A DNA stretch of 64,000 nucleotides from Jaltomata sinuosa (Eukaryota > Streptophyta > Magnoliopsida > Solanales > Solanaceae): assembly GCA_003996215.1 (NCBI GenBank), contig QJPP01005191.1, positions 28,104-92,103 of the forward strand, written 5' to 3'. The first letter of the stretch is position 1; every line of letters begins with the position of its first letter. The notes below the pieces were generated by a model, which was not told where the DNA came from, ran no database searches, and saw only the letters and a list, made by a program, of their open reading frames with translations. Positions 11,155 through 23,040 of this stretch are shown here, one piece after another. The position numbers and the translations under genes were made by a program.

Positions 11155-13953
11155 TGGCACAACCCTAAATCGAGCCATGATGGCGCCTAGTAAAATCCCA
11201 TAGTATGAAAATCAAACCCAAGAGAACGATATTACAAATAAATGCTAAGCAGGTAAAGCAGCAGTAAGTTACTGAACAAGAAAGGGCAACCATCATAGAT
11301 ATATACAAAATAATTTAAAATATACAATGGGTCCCTAAAGAAACCAAGAAATATAAAATATATATAAGAACCAAACTCCAGACCCGGTGACACTGGTACA
11401 AGAGCATTTAAGTACAGAGATAGCGCTATACAAGGTACTATTGTCTAACAAAACAAAAAATAAAGACAGTAAGAGTAGAGGGAAAGCAATAAATCTTCGG
11501 ACGCCACGAGCTCACCATGATCCAAATAGCAGCTATCCTTGAACGAGTAGATGATCAACAAGAGTGGCTCATACTAGGTTTTGCATTAGAAAAAGTTGCA
11601 AAAATGTAGTATAAGTACCAAAATAAGGTGTACTAAGTAGGCGTCATAGGACGACGGAGCTCAGAAGATAATATATGATATAAGAGGCATAAAAGTAAAC
11701 TAACTATCGAGATCTACCTAAGTCTATTCATAACAGGAGTAGCTACTAGTAGGTACAAACCAATAAAAGGTGAAGATAATAATAATAGAAATAATAAACC
11801 ACCCAAATATGCAAAACAAGAAGATGCAATACTTTATGGGATGATATGATGCAATATGTGGCCACTGAGGAAAGTAAAACCCCAAAATGCAATTTGCAGA
11901 TGCACCGTAGGCTCCCCAAACTATCTCACAGACCACCTTTGCGCTCATCAACATATTCAATAAAAGTAAAACTCGGATATCTGCTCCTTGGGCCACCCTA
12001 GTGCTCATCAACAAAAGATAAATTTTCAAATTCCTTTTCGATTTTGGAGTTCTCAACAACAACTAACAAAGAAAGGGTCTGCGAATATCCCTTGGACTGA
12101 GTATAAAAGTTGTACAACCCTTTTCATTCCAAAAAAGTGAGAAAATAATGAAATTCCTTCCTGAAATCTGAAAACCCCAGTAAAAGTAGAACATCCCATC
12201 TTAAAAACTGAAAATCTCATATTTTCCTTCAACCCGTACCAATATCCATGTAAATGCATGTATGAGCATATGCATGCCATCATAAGGGGATACATGTATA
12301 CGTATATAGAAAACAGGGCAAAGGTACCCTTCAAACAAGACAACTAACCTAGAACTCTATCAAATTCAAAGCAATGGCCTCGGACCCACAGTTTTACAAT
12401 AAACAGAATTAAACACAAAAACATGGTAATAAAGAGAAAATAACCATAAAATCCTACTCTACCACGAAACACTCTGAGAACCTATACTAAGGATTCTAAT
12501 CTAACAAGATGAGGCTACGACTCCTTAAACTAAGGATAAACAGGATAATTCTACTCTACGATCTTGATAATTGCCAAATATGCAAAAAAAATAGGATTAA
12601 AGCCTAATTCTAACCTAAAACTTATCCTAATGGTAATGCAATTTATAGATTATAAAATCGAACCGAGCTAATTCTAAAATGGATAAACTATAACCTTCTT
12701 CAGGACCGAACTGCAATCATAAACCGTCACTAAAGAGCCTCTCCCTTTTAGAGTGCTTGAGAATGTTGCCATACTATCACAAATATATTATAGGCATCAA
12801 GATGAGAACAATGACACCCATACTGATATTTACAATTCTGTGCTGGAAATCAGGTCGAAAATCAACCCTTGGGGCCTGTTTACGAATTCAGAAACAAAAT
12901 TTACAATTATGCTTCGAACATGGTCGTAAACCCATGGACAAAGTTTAGGTGCAAACAAGACACGTTTCGGGGCCCAAAACAGCCCTGAAAGTTCACTTTG
13001 ATCAAGAAATAAATTGGAGAACTAAACATGAAATTCTATGGAATTTAAAGATGTAAAATGCATAAAACTAACTAAAAAGAGTTGGGTAATGTAAATAACT
13101 TCCCCGGAAGGAGTTATGATGAGCAATTCTCAAGAAATGGAGTTTCTAAGCTCAACAATAGAGAAAAATCGTGAATTACTAAGCTAAAAACAAAGAGAGG
13201 ATTATTTATACTATCAGGGGTCCTGATCGCGAATGCGAGGACCCCTGTTGTGATCGCGAGACTGCACTGAGAAGACCCATCATAATCGGGATGGTCTTCT
13301 CCGCGATCATGAGGAAGAAACCAAATTGAGTCCTAGTAGCCCTTCTTTGAAAATGTGATAAATCGCGCATGATCGCGATGGTAAAAAAGTCAGACCATTG
13401 AGAACACGATGGCCATGTCACGATCGCGATGACAAAAGGTGGTTGCACCAGCAGTATCACACCAGCAACACAACAAGGCTAAAAAGTCTCCTAAAGGACC
13501 CTCGAGATTCTTCCAGAATCTCAAGAACAAAAACCAAACATGCTATCCAACTGGAAATGGCATTCCTGACTCAAAAGAATAATCAAAATGGCCAACGAAG
13601 GTTGACCAAAGTCAACACTTTGCCAATTTTGCCTAAAAGTCACCCAAGTACCCAAAATGAGTCCAGAAGCCTTGAGACCTAAACTAAATGTCCCACTAAC
13701 CTAAAGTATAGGTTCCGGAGCCAACATCACTGACAAAATTCTCATTCGAGCCTATTTGCTCCAAATGTTGAATGAAGTCAAACACTTTAACTATGACAAT
13801 TCCAAAATAGGGAACTCTTCTAAAACTCGATCGAACACCTCGGGAAGCATGCCACCCATCCCTGCATCTCAAACTAACCATGAAGAAGATACAGGAAGGG
13901 TCAAAATGGTAAAAAGGTACAAAAATAAGAAAATGACCATGAGGGTTATTATA
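11155..13953 (-). mobile_element. 3' LTR of Tekay-like element D
   Basis: This is a full-length minus-strand LTR of 2,799 bp. The 5' end at 13953 lies next to the purine-rich ...TTTTTAGTAGTGGATGT stretch that also precedes LTR A at 43708. The 3' end reads GATTTAGGGTTGTGCCA, like the GGGTTGTGACA end of LTR A. It holds a TATA box at 13203-13210, a GATCGCGA word cluster at 13220-13435 and the two-hairpin block at 11574-11660. Its last 629 bp recur at 19169-19797 as the element's 5' LTR remnant. Confidence 0.75.
13203..13210 (-). promoter_or_regulatory. LTR D TATA box (TATAAATA)
   Basis: The minus strand reads CCCCTGATAGTATAAATAATC. The site is conserved at 27492-27499 in LTR E. Confidence 0.65.
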
Positions 13954-16900
13954 ACATCCACTACTAAAAAGACTTTTGTCCTTAAAAGTTAGAGAAAAAA
14001 AGGTACCTGAAGGCTCATAAAGGTGAGGATAACGAGTTTGCATGTCGGTCTTAGTCTTCTAAGTAGCCTTCTCAATAGGATGAAGCCGCCACTAAATTAT
14101 AATTGAAGAAATCTCCTTGGACCTCAACTCTCTAACTTGCCTATATAAAATAGCAACAAGATCCTCCTCAAAGGCCAAAGACTCATCTTACAGAACTGAA
14201 TCCTCCTGAAGCATGTTTGACTCATCTGGAATATACCGTCTCAACATAGAAACATTGAAAAGAGGGTGAACACCTGAATGAGTAGGAGCTAAGGCTAGCT
14301 CATATGCTACCTCCCTAATGTGATGAAGGATCTTAAATAGCCCAATGAACCTAGGGCTAGGCTTGCCCTTCCTCCCGATCTCATTACGCCCTTCATGGGC
14401 AACACACAAAGGAAAAATCTATCACAAACTATAAAGTCCAAGGCTCGAACCATCCGGTCAGCATAGTTCTTCTACTTACTCTAGGAAGTACGAAATATCT
14501 CATGAATAACCCATACTCAATCCATACGATCCTGTAAGAGGTAGATAACTCACAGCCTAACCTTAAAAGAATCAAACCAACCTACTCGAGACCTGCACCA
14601 CCCACCATACAATGCCTCAAATAAAGCCATCTGAATACTTGAGTCATAGCTATTATTATATATGAACTCTGCCAAGTCTAAGAATTGGTCCAACTACCTC
14701 CGAAGTCAATAACACATGCCAACAACATATCCTTCAAAACCTAAATAGCACACAATGATTAACCATTAGTTTGAGGGTAAAAAGAAGTGCTAAGCTCAAC
14801 TCGGGTACTCAACTCTCTCTGAATAGACTTCCAAAAACATGAAGTAAACTCAGTACCACAGTAAAAAATAATGGAAACAGGCACCCCATGCAACTGGACA
14901 ATCTTACGGATGTAGATCTAAGCAAACTTCTCTTAGCTGTACAAAGTTTGAACTGGCAGAAAGTGAGCAGACTTTTTCAACCAATCCACGATAAGTTAAA
15001 TAGCATCGAATATCCAGAAAGTACGTGGTAAGACTACCACAAAGTCCATATCTATCTGATCCCATTTCTATTTTAGAATGGGTAGCCTCAAAGTCAAACC
15101 ACCTAGTCTCTAGTACTCATGATTCACTTGCTTAGAGTTCAAGCACATAGACACAAAATTTGAGATACCCCACATTATCCCACACCACTAATAGTGCTAC
15201 CTCAAGTCATGATACATCTTAGCTACCCTCGGTTGAATTTAATATCTAGAACAATGAGCCTCCTCCAATATCAATCTAACCAAGTCTTCATTTTTAGGAA
15301 CATAGATATGACCCTCAATCCTCAGGACACTCTCTGGATCCAAGTTCTCCTTTCTAGCCCGACCACTCAATACCGTATCATAGATGATCCTTAACTATGC
15401 ATCATCAAACTGATGTGCTTGAATATGCTCCATATTTAAAGATATAGCCTCAACACAAGCAAGAATGCAGCCTGGCTTGGAACTGTCAAGTCTAACCAAC
15501 CTATTAGCTAAAGGCTGGATGTCCAAAGCTAAGGGTCGCTCCTCTGCTACCAAGAATTCCAAACTATCCTTACTCACCACCTTTCATGTCAAGGCATTTC
15601 CTATCACATTCGCCTTGCCTGGGTGATAGAGAATAGAAATATCATAGTCTTTCAGTTAGTCTAAATACTTGTGCTGTCTCAAATTTAGGTCATTCTGGCT
15701 GAAAATGTACTGAAGACTGCGATGGTTGGTGAAGTCCTCACTATGAACCCCATATAGATAGTGCCTTTAAATCTTAAACTAAAAGACTCTCACTGCTAAC
15801 TCCAAGTCTTGAGTAGGGTAGTTCCTCTCATGAATATTCAGTTGTCTGGAAGCATAAGCAATGACTTGGACCTGCTGCATCAATACACAAAGCAATAACT
15901 TGGACCTGCTGCATCAATACACAACCTAAACTAACTCCAGAAGCATCATAGTAGATAGTTAACCCCTGGCCTTTGATCAGAAGAGTAAGAATTAGGGATG
16001 AAGTCAATAAGGCCTTGAGCTTTAGAAAGCTCGCCTCATGCTCGACAAACAACTAGAAAGGGAAATTTTTCTAAGATAATCTAGTCAAAGGTGCAGCTAT
16101 AGAAGAAAACCCCTCCACAAACCGTCTATAGTATCCAGCCAACCCAATGAAATTATGAACCTTTATAGGAGTGTAGGCCTAGCCCAATCACGACCTACTG
16201 CAATCTTTGGCAGACCCACCATAATCCATCCTTTGACATCGCATGCCCCAAGAATGCCATGGACTCAAGCCAAAACTCACACTTAATGAATTTGGCGTAC
16301 AACTGTTATTCTTGCAAGTTTTGAAGCACAATTCTCAAATGTTGCTCATGCTCCTCCCTACTAATCGAATAGACCAGAATGTTGTTGATGAACACTATAA
16401 TAAAGGAATCTAGGTAGGCTCTGAAGACATGTTTCATAAACTCCATAAAAGATGTTGGGGCATTAGTTAACCTAAAAGACATGACTAGGAACTAATAATT
16501 GCCGTATCAAGTACTAAATGCAGTCTTTGGGATGTCCGCAACCCTGATCCTCAACTGATGATAACCCAACTCAAATCTATCTTAGAGAACAATGCTACAC
16601 CCTATAGCTAGTCAAACATATCATCAATATGCGGCATTGGATACCTGTTCTTAATGGTCACCTTATTTAATTATCGATAGTCGATAACATGCAAGGAACC
16701 ATCCTTCTTTTGCACAATCAGAACAAGAGCACCCTACGGAGATAAACTAGGCCTTATGAACCCCGTACTCAAAAGATCCTAGAGCTACTCCTTAAGCTCC
16801 CTCAATTCAGCTAGTGTTATCCAATATGGCAGGATAGAAATGGGATGAGTTCCCAGCTCAATATTAATACCAAATTCAATATCATGATCAGGAGGAAGAC

Positions 16901-19153
16901 TCAGTAGATTGGTAGGAAACACATCTAAATACTCACAAACTACTGGAACTGACTCAATTGAAGACATGGTGGCACTAGTATCATTGATGTAAGCAAGATA
17001 AGCCAAGAACGCCTTCCTAACCAACTACTGGGCTCTTAGAAAAGATATAACTCCCCCTGGTGTGCCACTACTAGTACCTTTCTATATAATAGGAGGGATA
17101 CCAGGAATACATAGAGTAACAGTCTTGGCAGAGCAATCTAAGACCGCATGATAAAGAGATAGCCAATCCATGCCTAAGATCCTATCAAAGTCGACCATAT
17201 CTAACACAACCAGGTTTATCCATGTGTCATACCCAAAGATATTCTCGACACAAGCCCAATACATATGATCCACTACTAAAGAATCTCCTATTAAGGTAGC
17301 AACACGCATAGGAACAACCGACAACTCACAAGCAGACCCCAAGATAGGTAGCATAATAAGCAGATACATACAAACATTTATACCCCTGATCCAACAATGC
17401 AAAAGTCGACTGATGACCTATAATGACATCATCTAAAGCCTCAGCCTCTGGACAGCCTCAAAGTGCATATATGTTACACCATCCATCATGACCACCTTGA
17501 GCACCATGGGGAACACCCCTACAACCCTGCACACCATCTCTGGTCGGTGGTACTGGAGCACTAGGGGCCTGAACCTGCTAACCTGGGTGACTCTGCTAAC
17601 ACATCGCCCAAAAAATGAAATCAATGGATAATCCCCTAGCATTGTGACCCAGCACACCATACTCAAAGCAACCCTAACCAGCTGTACCCTGCTGAGATGA
17701 CCCAACTAAATCAGACTAACCACTATGACCTATATTCCAGAGTGAGCACCTCTCAAAATCTGAATTATACTTTTGCTACCCTGACCATTATGAATTGAAT
17801 AAACTATTTGACTGCCTTCTGTAATCTATAGTTTTTCCTAAACAAGCCTGCTAGGCTAGAAACAATAGGGGTGACCCCTACCAGTGTAACCTCTGCCTCT
17901 CAACTGTGAACCACTGTAACCATCCTGATGACGGGCCTCTTTTTGCTGCCTCTATAGGCCTCGTGATGAATATCCTCAAAGGTGTGGGCATGATCAACAA
18001 TTGTAAGAAAAGTATCCCTTGTAGATGCTAACTACTCTGTAGTTAATCAAAGCGGTAGAATCAATCCTTAAAAAACTGGCAAACTTGCTCGAATTCTATA
18101 GGCAGAATCATCGTAGCATGCCTAACAAACTCAGGTAAATGGACCTCATACTTAGAAAAAGTCATAGTGCCCTGCTCTAACCTAGAGAACTCATCTCTAA
18201 GCCACTCCTCACACTACATGGCACATACTTCCCCAAGAATGCCTCGAAGAAGTGAGCCCAAGTCATACGGGGTGACTCGGCTAGTCTGGAAGCAATATAA
18301 TACCTGTACCATAATTTTTTGGAACATCCAACTGAAATGCGGTGTAATCTTCTTCGTGTAACTTTACCAACCTGAGGTTATGCAACCTCTCCTAGAACCT
18401 CATCAAGAACTCATGAGCATACTCCCTCGGAGCACTAGAAAACCTCAGAGGACCTAGTTGAATGAACCTACAAAGCATAATATGCTCCTCAGAAGACATA
18501 ACTGGCTGAGCTATAATAGGCTGAGAAACCAACAGAATAAGCAACACCTCTAATCGGGGAGCTGCAATAGTAGGCTGTGCACCTAAACCCTATTCAGCTT
18601 CCTGGGCTGAAGTTTGAGCCTTATCTCTAACCTACGATCTCCTCAGAGTACCTGGTAAAGTCTCAAGCTATGATGTACCCTCCAAGAAACAAAGGATACA
18701 AACTAGTGTATCTTGTAGAACAAGTGTAGCCATAAAACCCACTGGATGTTGGGCTGGCTCCCTCCCTACGGTTGATACCGAACCACTTCTACCTCTATAT
18801 CTGACTCTAATGATGGTACACTAGCTTGGGCCTGAGTTGGCACCACAGCCAGAGCCCTACCCTAACCACTTGGTTGACCTCTACCCTATCCCCTAGCTGG
18901 GGCTCTAACTGCACGTGCAGGGGCCTCATCCCCACCTACTGTTGATCTCATTCAAACCATCTGAGAAAGAGTTAAACAAATGGAATTTAGAAGTTGATAG
19001 AATTAAGAATGCATAATAAGAGATCAATCAAGATGGAAATTTTCTTAAGAATGTCCTATAGCCTCCTGCAGATAGGATATGGTTATCATCGTACCAATCT
19101 ATGAAACTCTACTAGACACCTGCTCTTGTACTAGTAAGAACAGTGAACCTAAA
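13954..19153 (-). pseudogene. Degenerate Tekay-type gag-pol of element D, chromodomain retained
   Basis: Order from high to low coordinates: gag start ATG at 18960-18958, broken by a stop at codon 3 (MV*MRS; an Arg CGA would become TGA by one C-to-T change); Gag body about 18600-18000; zinc knuckle 17637-17680 with the second Cys now Tyr; protease about 17420-17082, ending in the ILGMDWL motif, its active-site region reading ALLDQG instead of a DPG/DSG motif; reverse transcriptase about 17000-16300, with active site FINNILVYS so both catalytic Asp residues are Asn; RNase H about 16060-15600; integrase zinc-binding and core about 15400-14500, badly broken; integrase tail 14188-14409 (SGVHPLFNVSMLRRYIPDES); chromodomain about 14180-13985. 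The chromodomain places it in the chromovirus branch. It would have encoded the capsid and the enzymes of copy-and-paste transposition; it is dead now. Confidence 0.8.
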
Positions 19154-19165
19154 GCTCTGATACCG
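19154..19165 (-). other. Primer binding site of element D (initiator tRNA-Met type)
   Basis: The minus strand reads CGGTATCAGAGC immediately inside the LTR. This matches the TGGTATCAGAGC initiator-Met site except for the first base. Confidence 0.8.
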
Positions 19166-19168
19166 CGA

Positions 19169-19797
19169 TGTCATAATCCTAAATCGGGCCATGATGGCAC
19201 CTACTAAAAACCCCATTTGGCAAGCAAAAACCCAAGAGAATGATATTACAAATAAATGCTAAGTAGGCAAAGCAGAAGTAAGATACTAAACAAGAAAGGG
19301 CCACTAGCATAGGTATGTAAAACATTGTATAAAATGTACAATCGAGCACTAAAGAGACCAAGAGAAACAAAATATATATACAAGAACAAAACCTCAAACC
19401 TGGTGTCACTGGTATAAGAGAGTCTAAATTCAGAGAGAGCATTATACAACGTACTACTATCTATCAAAACACAAAATAAGGACAATAAGAGTAGAGGGGA
19501 AGTAGTAAATCTTCGAACGCTAGGAGTTCACCACGATCCGAAAAGCAGATGGCCTCGAACAAGTAGATGATCAACAAGGGTGGCTCGTACTAGGTGCTGC
19601 ATCACAAAAATATACAGAAATATAGTATGAGTACCAAAACACTCGGTACTCAGTAGGCATCATAGACCGATTGAGCTCAAATGATAATATATGATATAAT
19701 AGGCATAAAAGTAAACTAACTATCAAGATCCACTTAAGTCTAGTCATAACATGCAAACAAGGGGATACAATGCCTTATGGGAGTATATGGTGCAATA
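19169..19797 (-). mobile_element. 5' LTR of element D, only the last 629 bp
   Basis: The sequence parallels LTR D 11155-11850 and LTR E 25499-26197, including the hairpin block at 19585-19665. At 19797 the LTR stops within GGTGCAATATAT and joins integrase sequence of element E. The whole U3 and the TATA box are missing, so this copy has no promoter. Confidence 0.75.
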
Positions 19798-21559
19798 TAT
19801 AGATCTAAGTCGACCTATTTAAACTGTACAAAGTCTGAACTGGCAAAAAGTGAGTAAACTTTTTCAACCTATCCATGATAAGACAAATAGCATCGGATCT
19901 CAAGAAAGTACATGGTAATCCTACCAAGAAGTCCATATCTATCCGCTCTCATTTTCATTCTAGAATGGGTAGCCTCTGGGTCAAACCACCTAGTCTCTGG
20001 TACTTGTACTTCACCTGGTGACAATTCAAGTACCTAGACAAGAAATTTGAGATATCCTTCTTCATCCCACACCACCAGTAGTGCTGCTGCAAGTCACGAT
20101 ACATCTTAGCTACAATTGTATTAATGGAACATCTAGAACAATGAGCCTTCTCCAATATCAATCTAACCAAGTATTCAACTCTAGGAATATAGATACGACC
20201 CTCAATTCTCAGAACACCTTTTGGATCCAAGGTCACCTCCTACCCTTGCCACTCAATACCTTATCACACATGATCCTTAACCAAGAATCTACTCCATCAA
20301 TGAAGATCTAGCCTCGACATAAGTAAGAATATGGACGGGCTCAAAAATGTGAAGTCTAGCTAAATTGTTATCTAAGAATTGGATGTCCAAAGCTAAGGGC
20401 CGCTCCTCCACTACAAAGAATTCCAAAATATACATACTCACTGCCTTTTGGCTCAAGGCATCCACTACCATATTCACCTTGCCCGGGTGATAGAGAATAG
20501 AAATATCGTAGTCTTTCTATAACTCTGACCACTTGCACGGTCTCAAATTTAGGTCATTCTGGCTTAAAATATACTAAAGACTATGATGATCGGTGAAGAC
20601 CTCACAATGAACCCCATACAGATAGTGCCGCCAAATCATTAACGCAAAGACTATCACTACTAACTCCAAGTCATGAGTAGGGTAGTTCCTCTCGTGAACC
20701 TTCAACTTTCTGGAAGCATAAGCAATAACTCGACCTTGCTGCATCAATACACAACCCAAACCAACTCCAGAAGCATCATAGTAGACAACAAACCCCTGGC
20801 CCTCGATCAGTAGATTAAGAATTCAAGCCGAAGTCAATAAGGCCTTGAGATTTAGAAAGCTCACCTCACGCTCTCCAGACCACCGGAAAGGGATATTTTT
20901 CTAAGACAATCTAGTCAAAGGTGCAGCTATAGAAGAAAACCCCTACACAAACCTTCTGTAATATCTTGCCAACTCGACAAAACTGCAAACCTTGGTAGGA
21001 GAGTAGGCCTAGCCTAATTATGAACTACCACAATCTTTGCTAGATCTACTATAATCCCATCTTTTAACACCACGTGCCCCAAGAATTTCATGGACTCAAA
21101 CCAAAACTCACACTTAGTGAATTTGCTATGCAACTATTGATCTTGAAAGTTCTGAAGCACAACTCTCAAATGCTGCTCATGCTCTTCCTTACTCCTCGGA
21201 TAGACCAAAATGGTGTTAATGAATACTATAACAAATAAATCTAGGTAGGCTCTAAAGATATGTTTCATCAACTCCATTAAAGCTGATGGGGCATTGGTTA
21301 ACCCAAAAGACATGAGAAGGAACCCATAATGGCTGTATCGAGTCCTAAATATAGTCTTTGGGTTGTCTGCTGCTCTGATCCTCAATTGATGATAACCCGA
21401 TCTCAAATCTATCTTAGAGAACACTGCTACACACTGTAGCTAGTCAAGTAGATCATCAATACATGGCATTGGATACCTGTTCCTAATGGTCACCTTATTT
21501 AGTTGTCGGTAGTCGATACACATACGTAAGGAACCATCCTTCTTCTACACAAATAGAAC
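19798..21559 (-). pseudogene. Element E pol, 3' part: RT, RNase H and integrase N-terminal half
   Basis: From high to low: reverse transcriptase 21424-21134, a fairly long open piece with MFSKIDLRSGYHQLRI, FGLTNAP and the active site mutated to FINTILVYP; RNase H 20880-20574, with GCVLMQQGRVIAYASRKLK and the tail IWRHYLYGVHCEVFTDHHSL; linker with VVDALSQKAV near 20477; integrase zinc-binding domain 20236-19955, with the H-x-H-like and C-x2-C segments readable (KAHCSR...YLNCHQVKY); start of the core at 19950-19800. The rest of integrase, the chromodomain and the 3' LTR are gone, replaced by LTR D sequence at 19797. Confidence 0.8.
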
Positions 21560-21564
21560 ATGAG
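21560..21564. repeat. Target site duplication ATGAG, left copy
   Basis: ATGAG here and at 23036-23040 flank the solo LTR. Both sit in RT sequence that is continuous when the insert is ignored, by comparison with element D near 16710-16745. Confidence 0.7.
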
Positions 21565-23035
21565 AATGATGACATTCAAAAGCACTCTCCCAAAGGTTGT
21601 GGTAACAATTGCTAAGCAAAAAAAATAAGTACCCAATGAATGTCAGGGTCAAATCCAATGAGATTGGTACAATGACTTGCCAACAAATGTCAAAAATCAA
21701 TTCACTAGAGTAAGCAAATTGTTCAAACAAGTAAAGTAAAATTGTGGGAAAAGGTTTTATAATTTAATATTTGAATTGTAATAGCTTAAAGATTTAAACA
21801 CAAGAGTTTCAATCAAGAAAGAAAGCCTAGGGGTGTGCTTCTGATGGGGTCATACAATGGGACAGGGGTTGATTATTCAAGCAAACTTTTAGTTATTAGC
21901 ATTGATAGCTTTGGTTGAAGCTATACTTTGTAGTTTTTCAACCTACTAAATATGTTTACTATGGTCTCTTTCAAGCCCCATAGTTGGACACTCAACCAAC
22001 CGAATTAGCCTAGGTTAATCAAACTATCTCTATATTTGACTCTTAGATGGGAATTTCCTAAAATCAAGCTATTTCTAGCCTCAATTAATAGTGAAAATCC
22101 CAAATCCCCACTATTGAACTCTTACCCCATTTATGAACTTCTTCTTCAAGCAAGCACACAATTAGTAAGCTAAATCAATGATTGCAACAATCAATTTTAT
22201 AATTAAACCATGAAGAATTCAATAAATCTACATATAAAAATCAATTATAAACACAAATAATCAACACTTATTCCCAAATTCAAACACCCATCATGCACAC
22301 ACCCCTAAAATTGAGTTAGCTACTCATAGTGAAGGAATAAGATAAGATACCAATTGGATTTTCCAAATTTCCATTCATTCTTCAATATAAAAATTCAAAT
22401 TCCAAGCTCAGTGTTAACAATGGTGTTTTCAATCTAGAGAAAAAGGAAAAAATTGTACTCTCTCCACTATTCTACTTGGGAATGTAAAAACTGTAGTACA
22501 TCCTTTGCACAAATCCCAAAAAGGATTTTGGAACCTTCCCAATTATAACACACACAATTGGATAAAATTGGCCTTTGGGACATATGAAAAACAAAGGGCG
22601 AAGGAACCTATAGCTGCCCCTTGGGACTTGCAGCTCACAGGTGCCCAATCTTCAGGGCAGTGCTTTCTGAGTACTTGTGATGTTAGGTGCGAAAGAAGGG
22701 GCGATCACCATTTGTAATGTATGGCTCACATATGGCTAATTGCTCAAGCAGTGTCTAAACTCTTGTATGCACTGGCACCAGCAAAATGCAGGTGCTCTCT
22801 TGCTGCTCGTATGTCTCTTCACCCATCTTAGTAGATCCTTTCCCTTTCGATCATCTATGTACTTTAGCTTCTATTTTAAGCTATTTTGGATTCAAATACT
22901 TTTCTTCCTTCAATTGACTAAGAGTACCTACATTTAAGATAATAACAACAATTAGTACCTGTAAATTGAATCAAAACATGGCAATAATTCATGAATAACG
23001 GCTTAATAAGTTGGTAGATAAAATTACCTACTTAT
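21565..23035 (-). mobile_element. Solo Athila-like LTR inside element E
   Basis: This is a 1,471-bp insert in the RT region of E. The minus strand starts ATAAGTAGGTAATTTTATC and ends in a GGGAGAGTGCTTTTGAA block, with CCTGACATT and GGGTACTTATTTTTTT shortly before it. The same order and wording occur at the end of the B 5' LTR (30590-30667). Its start is like the self-complementary TGATAAGTGGTGAATTTACC start of LTR B. No internal sequence or second LTR is present, so it is a solo LTR left by recombination. Short frames inside (22505-22717, 22740-22937) carry no domain. Confidence 0.75.
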
Positions 23036-23040
23036 ATGAG
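23036..23040. repeat. Target site duplication ATGAG, right copy
   Basis: It matches 21560-21564 exactly. The interrupted RT reading resumes directly after it. Confidence 0.7.
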
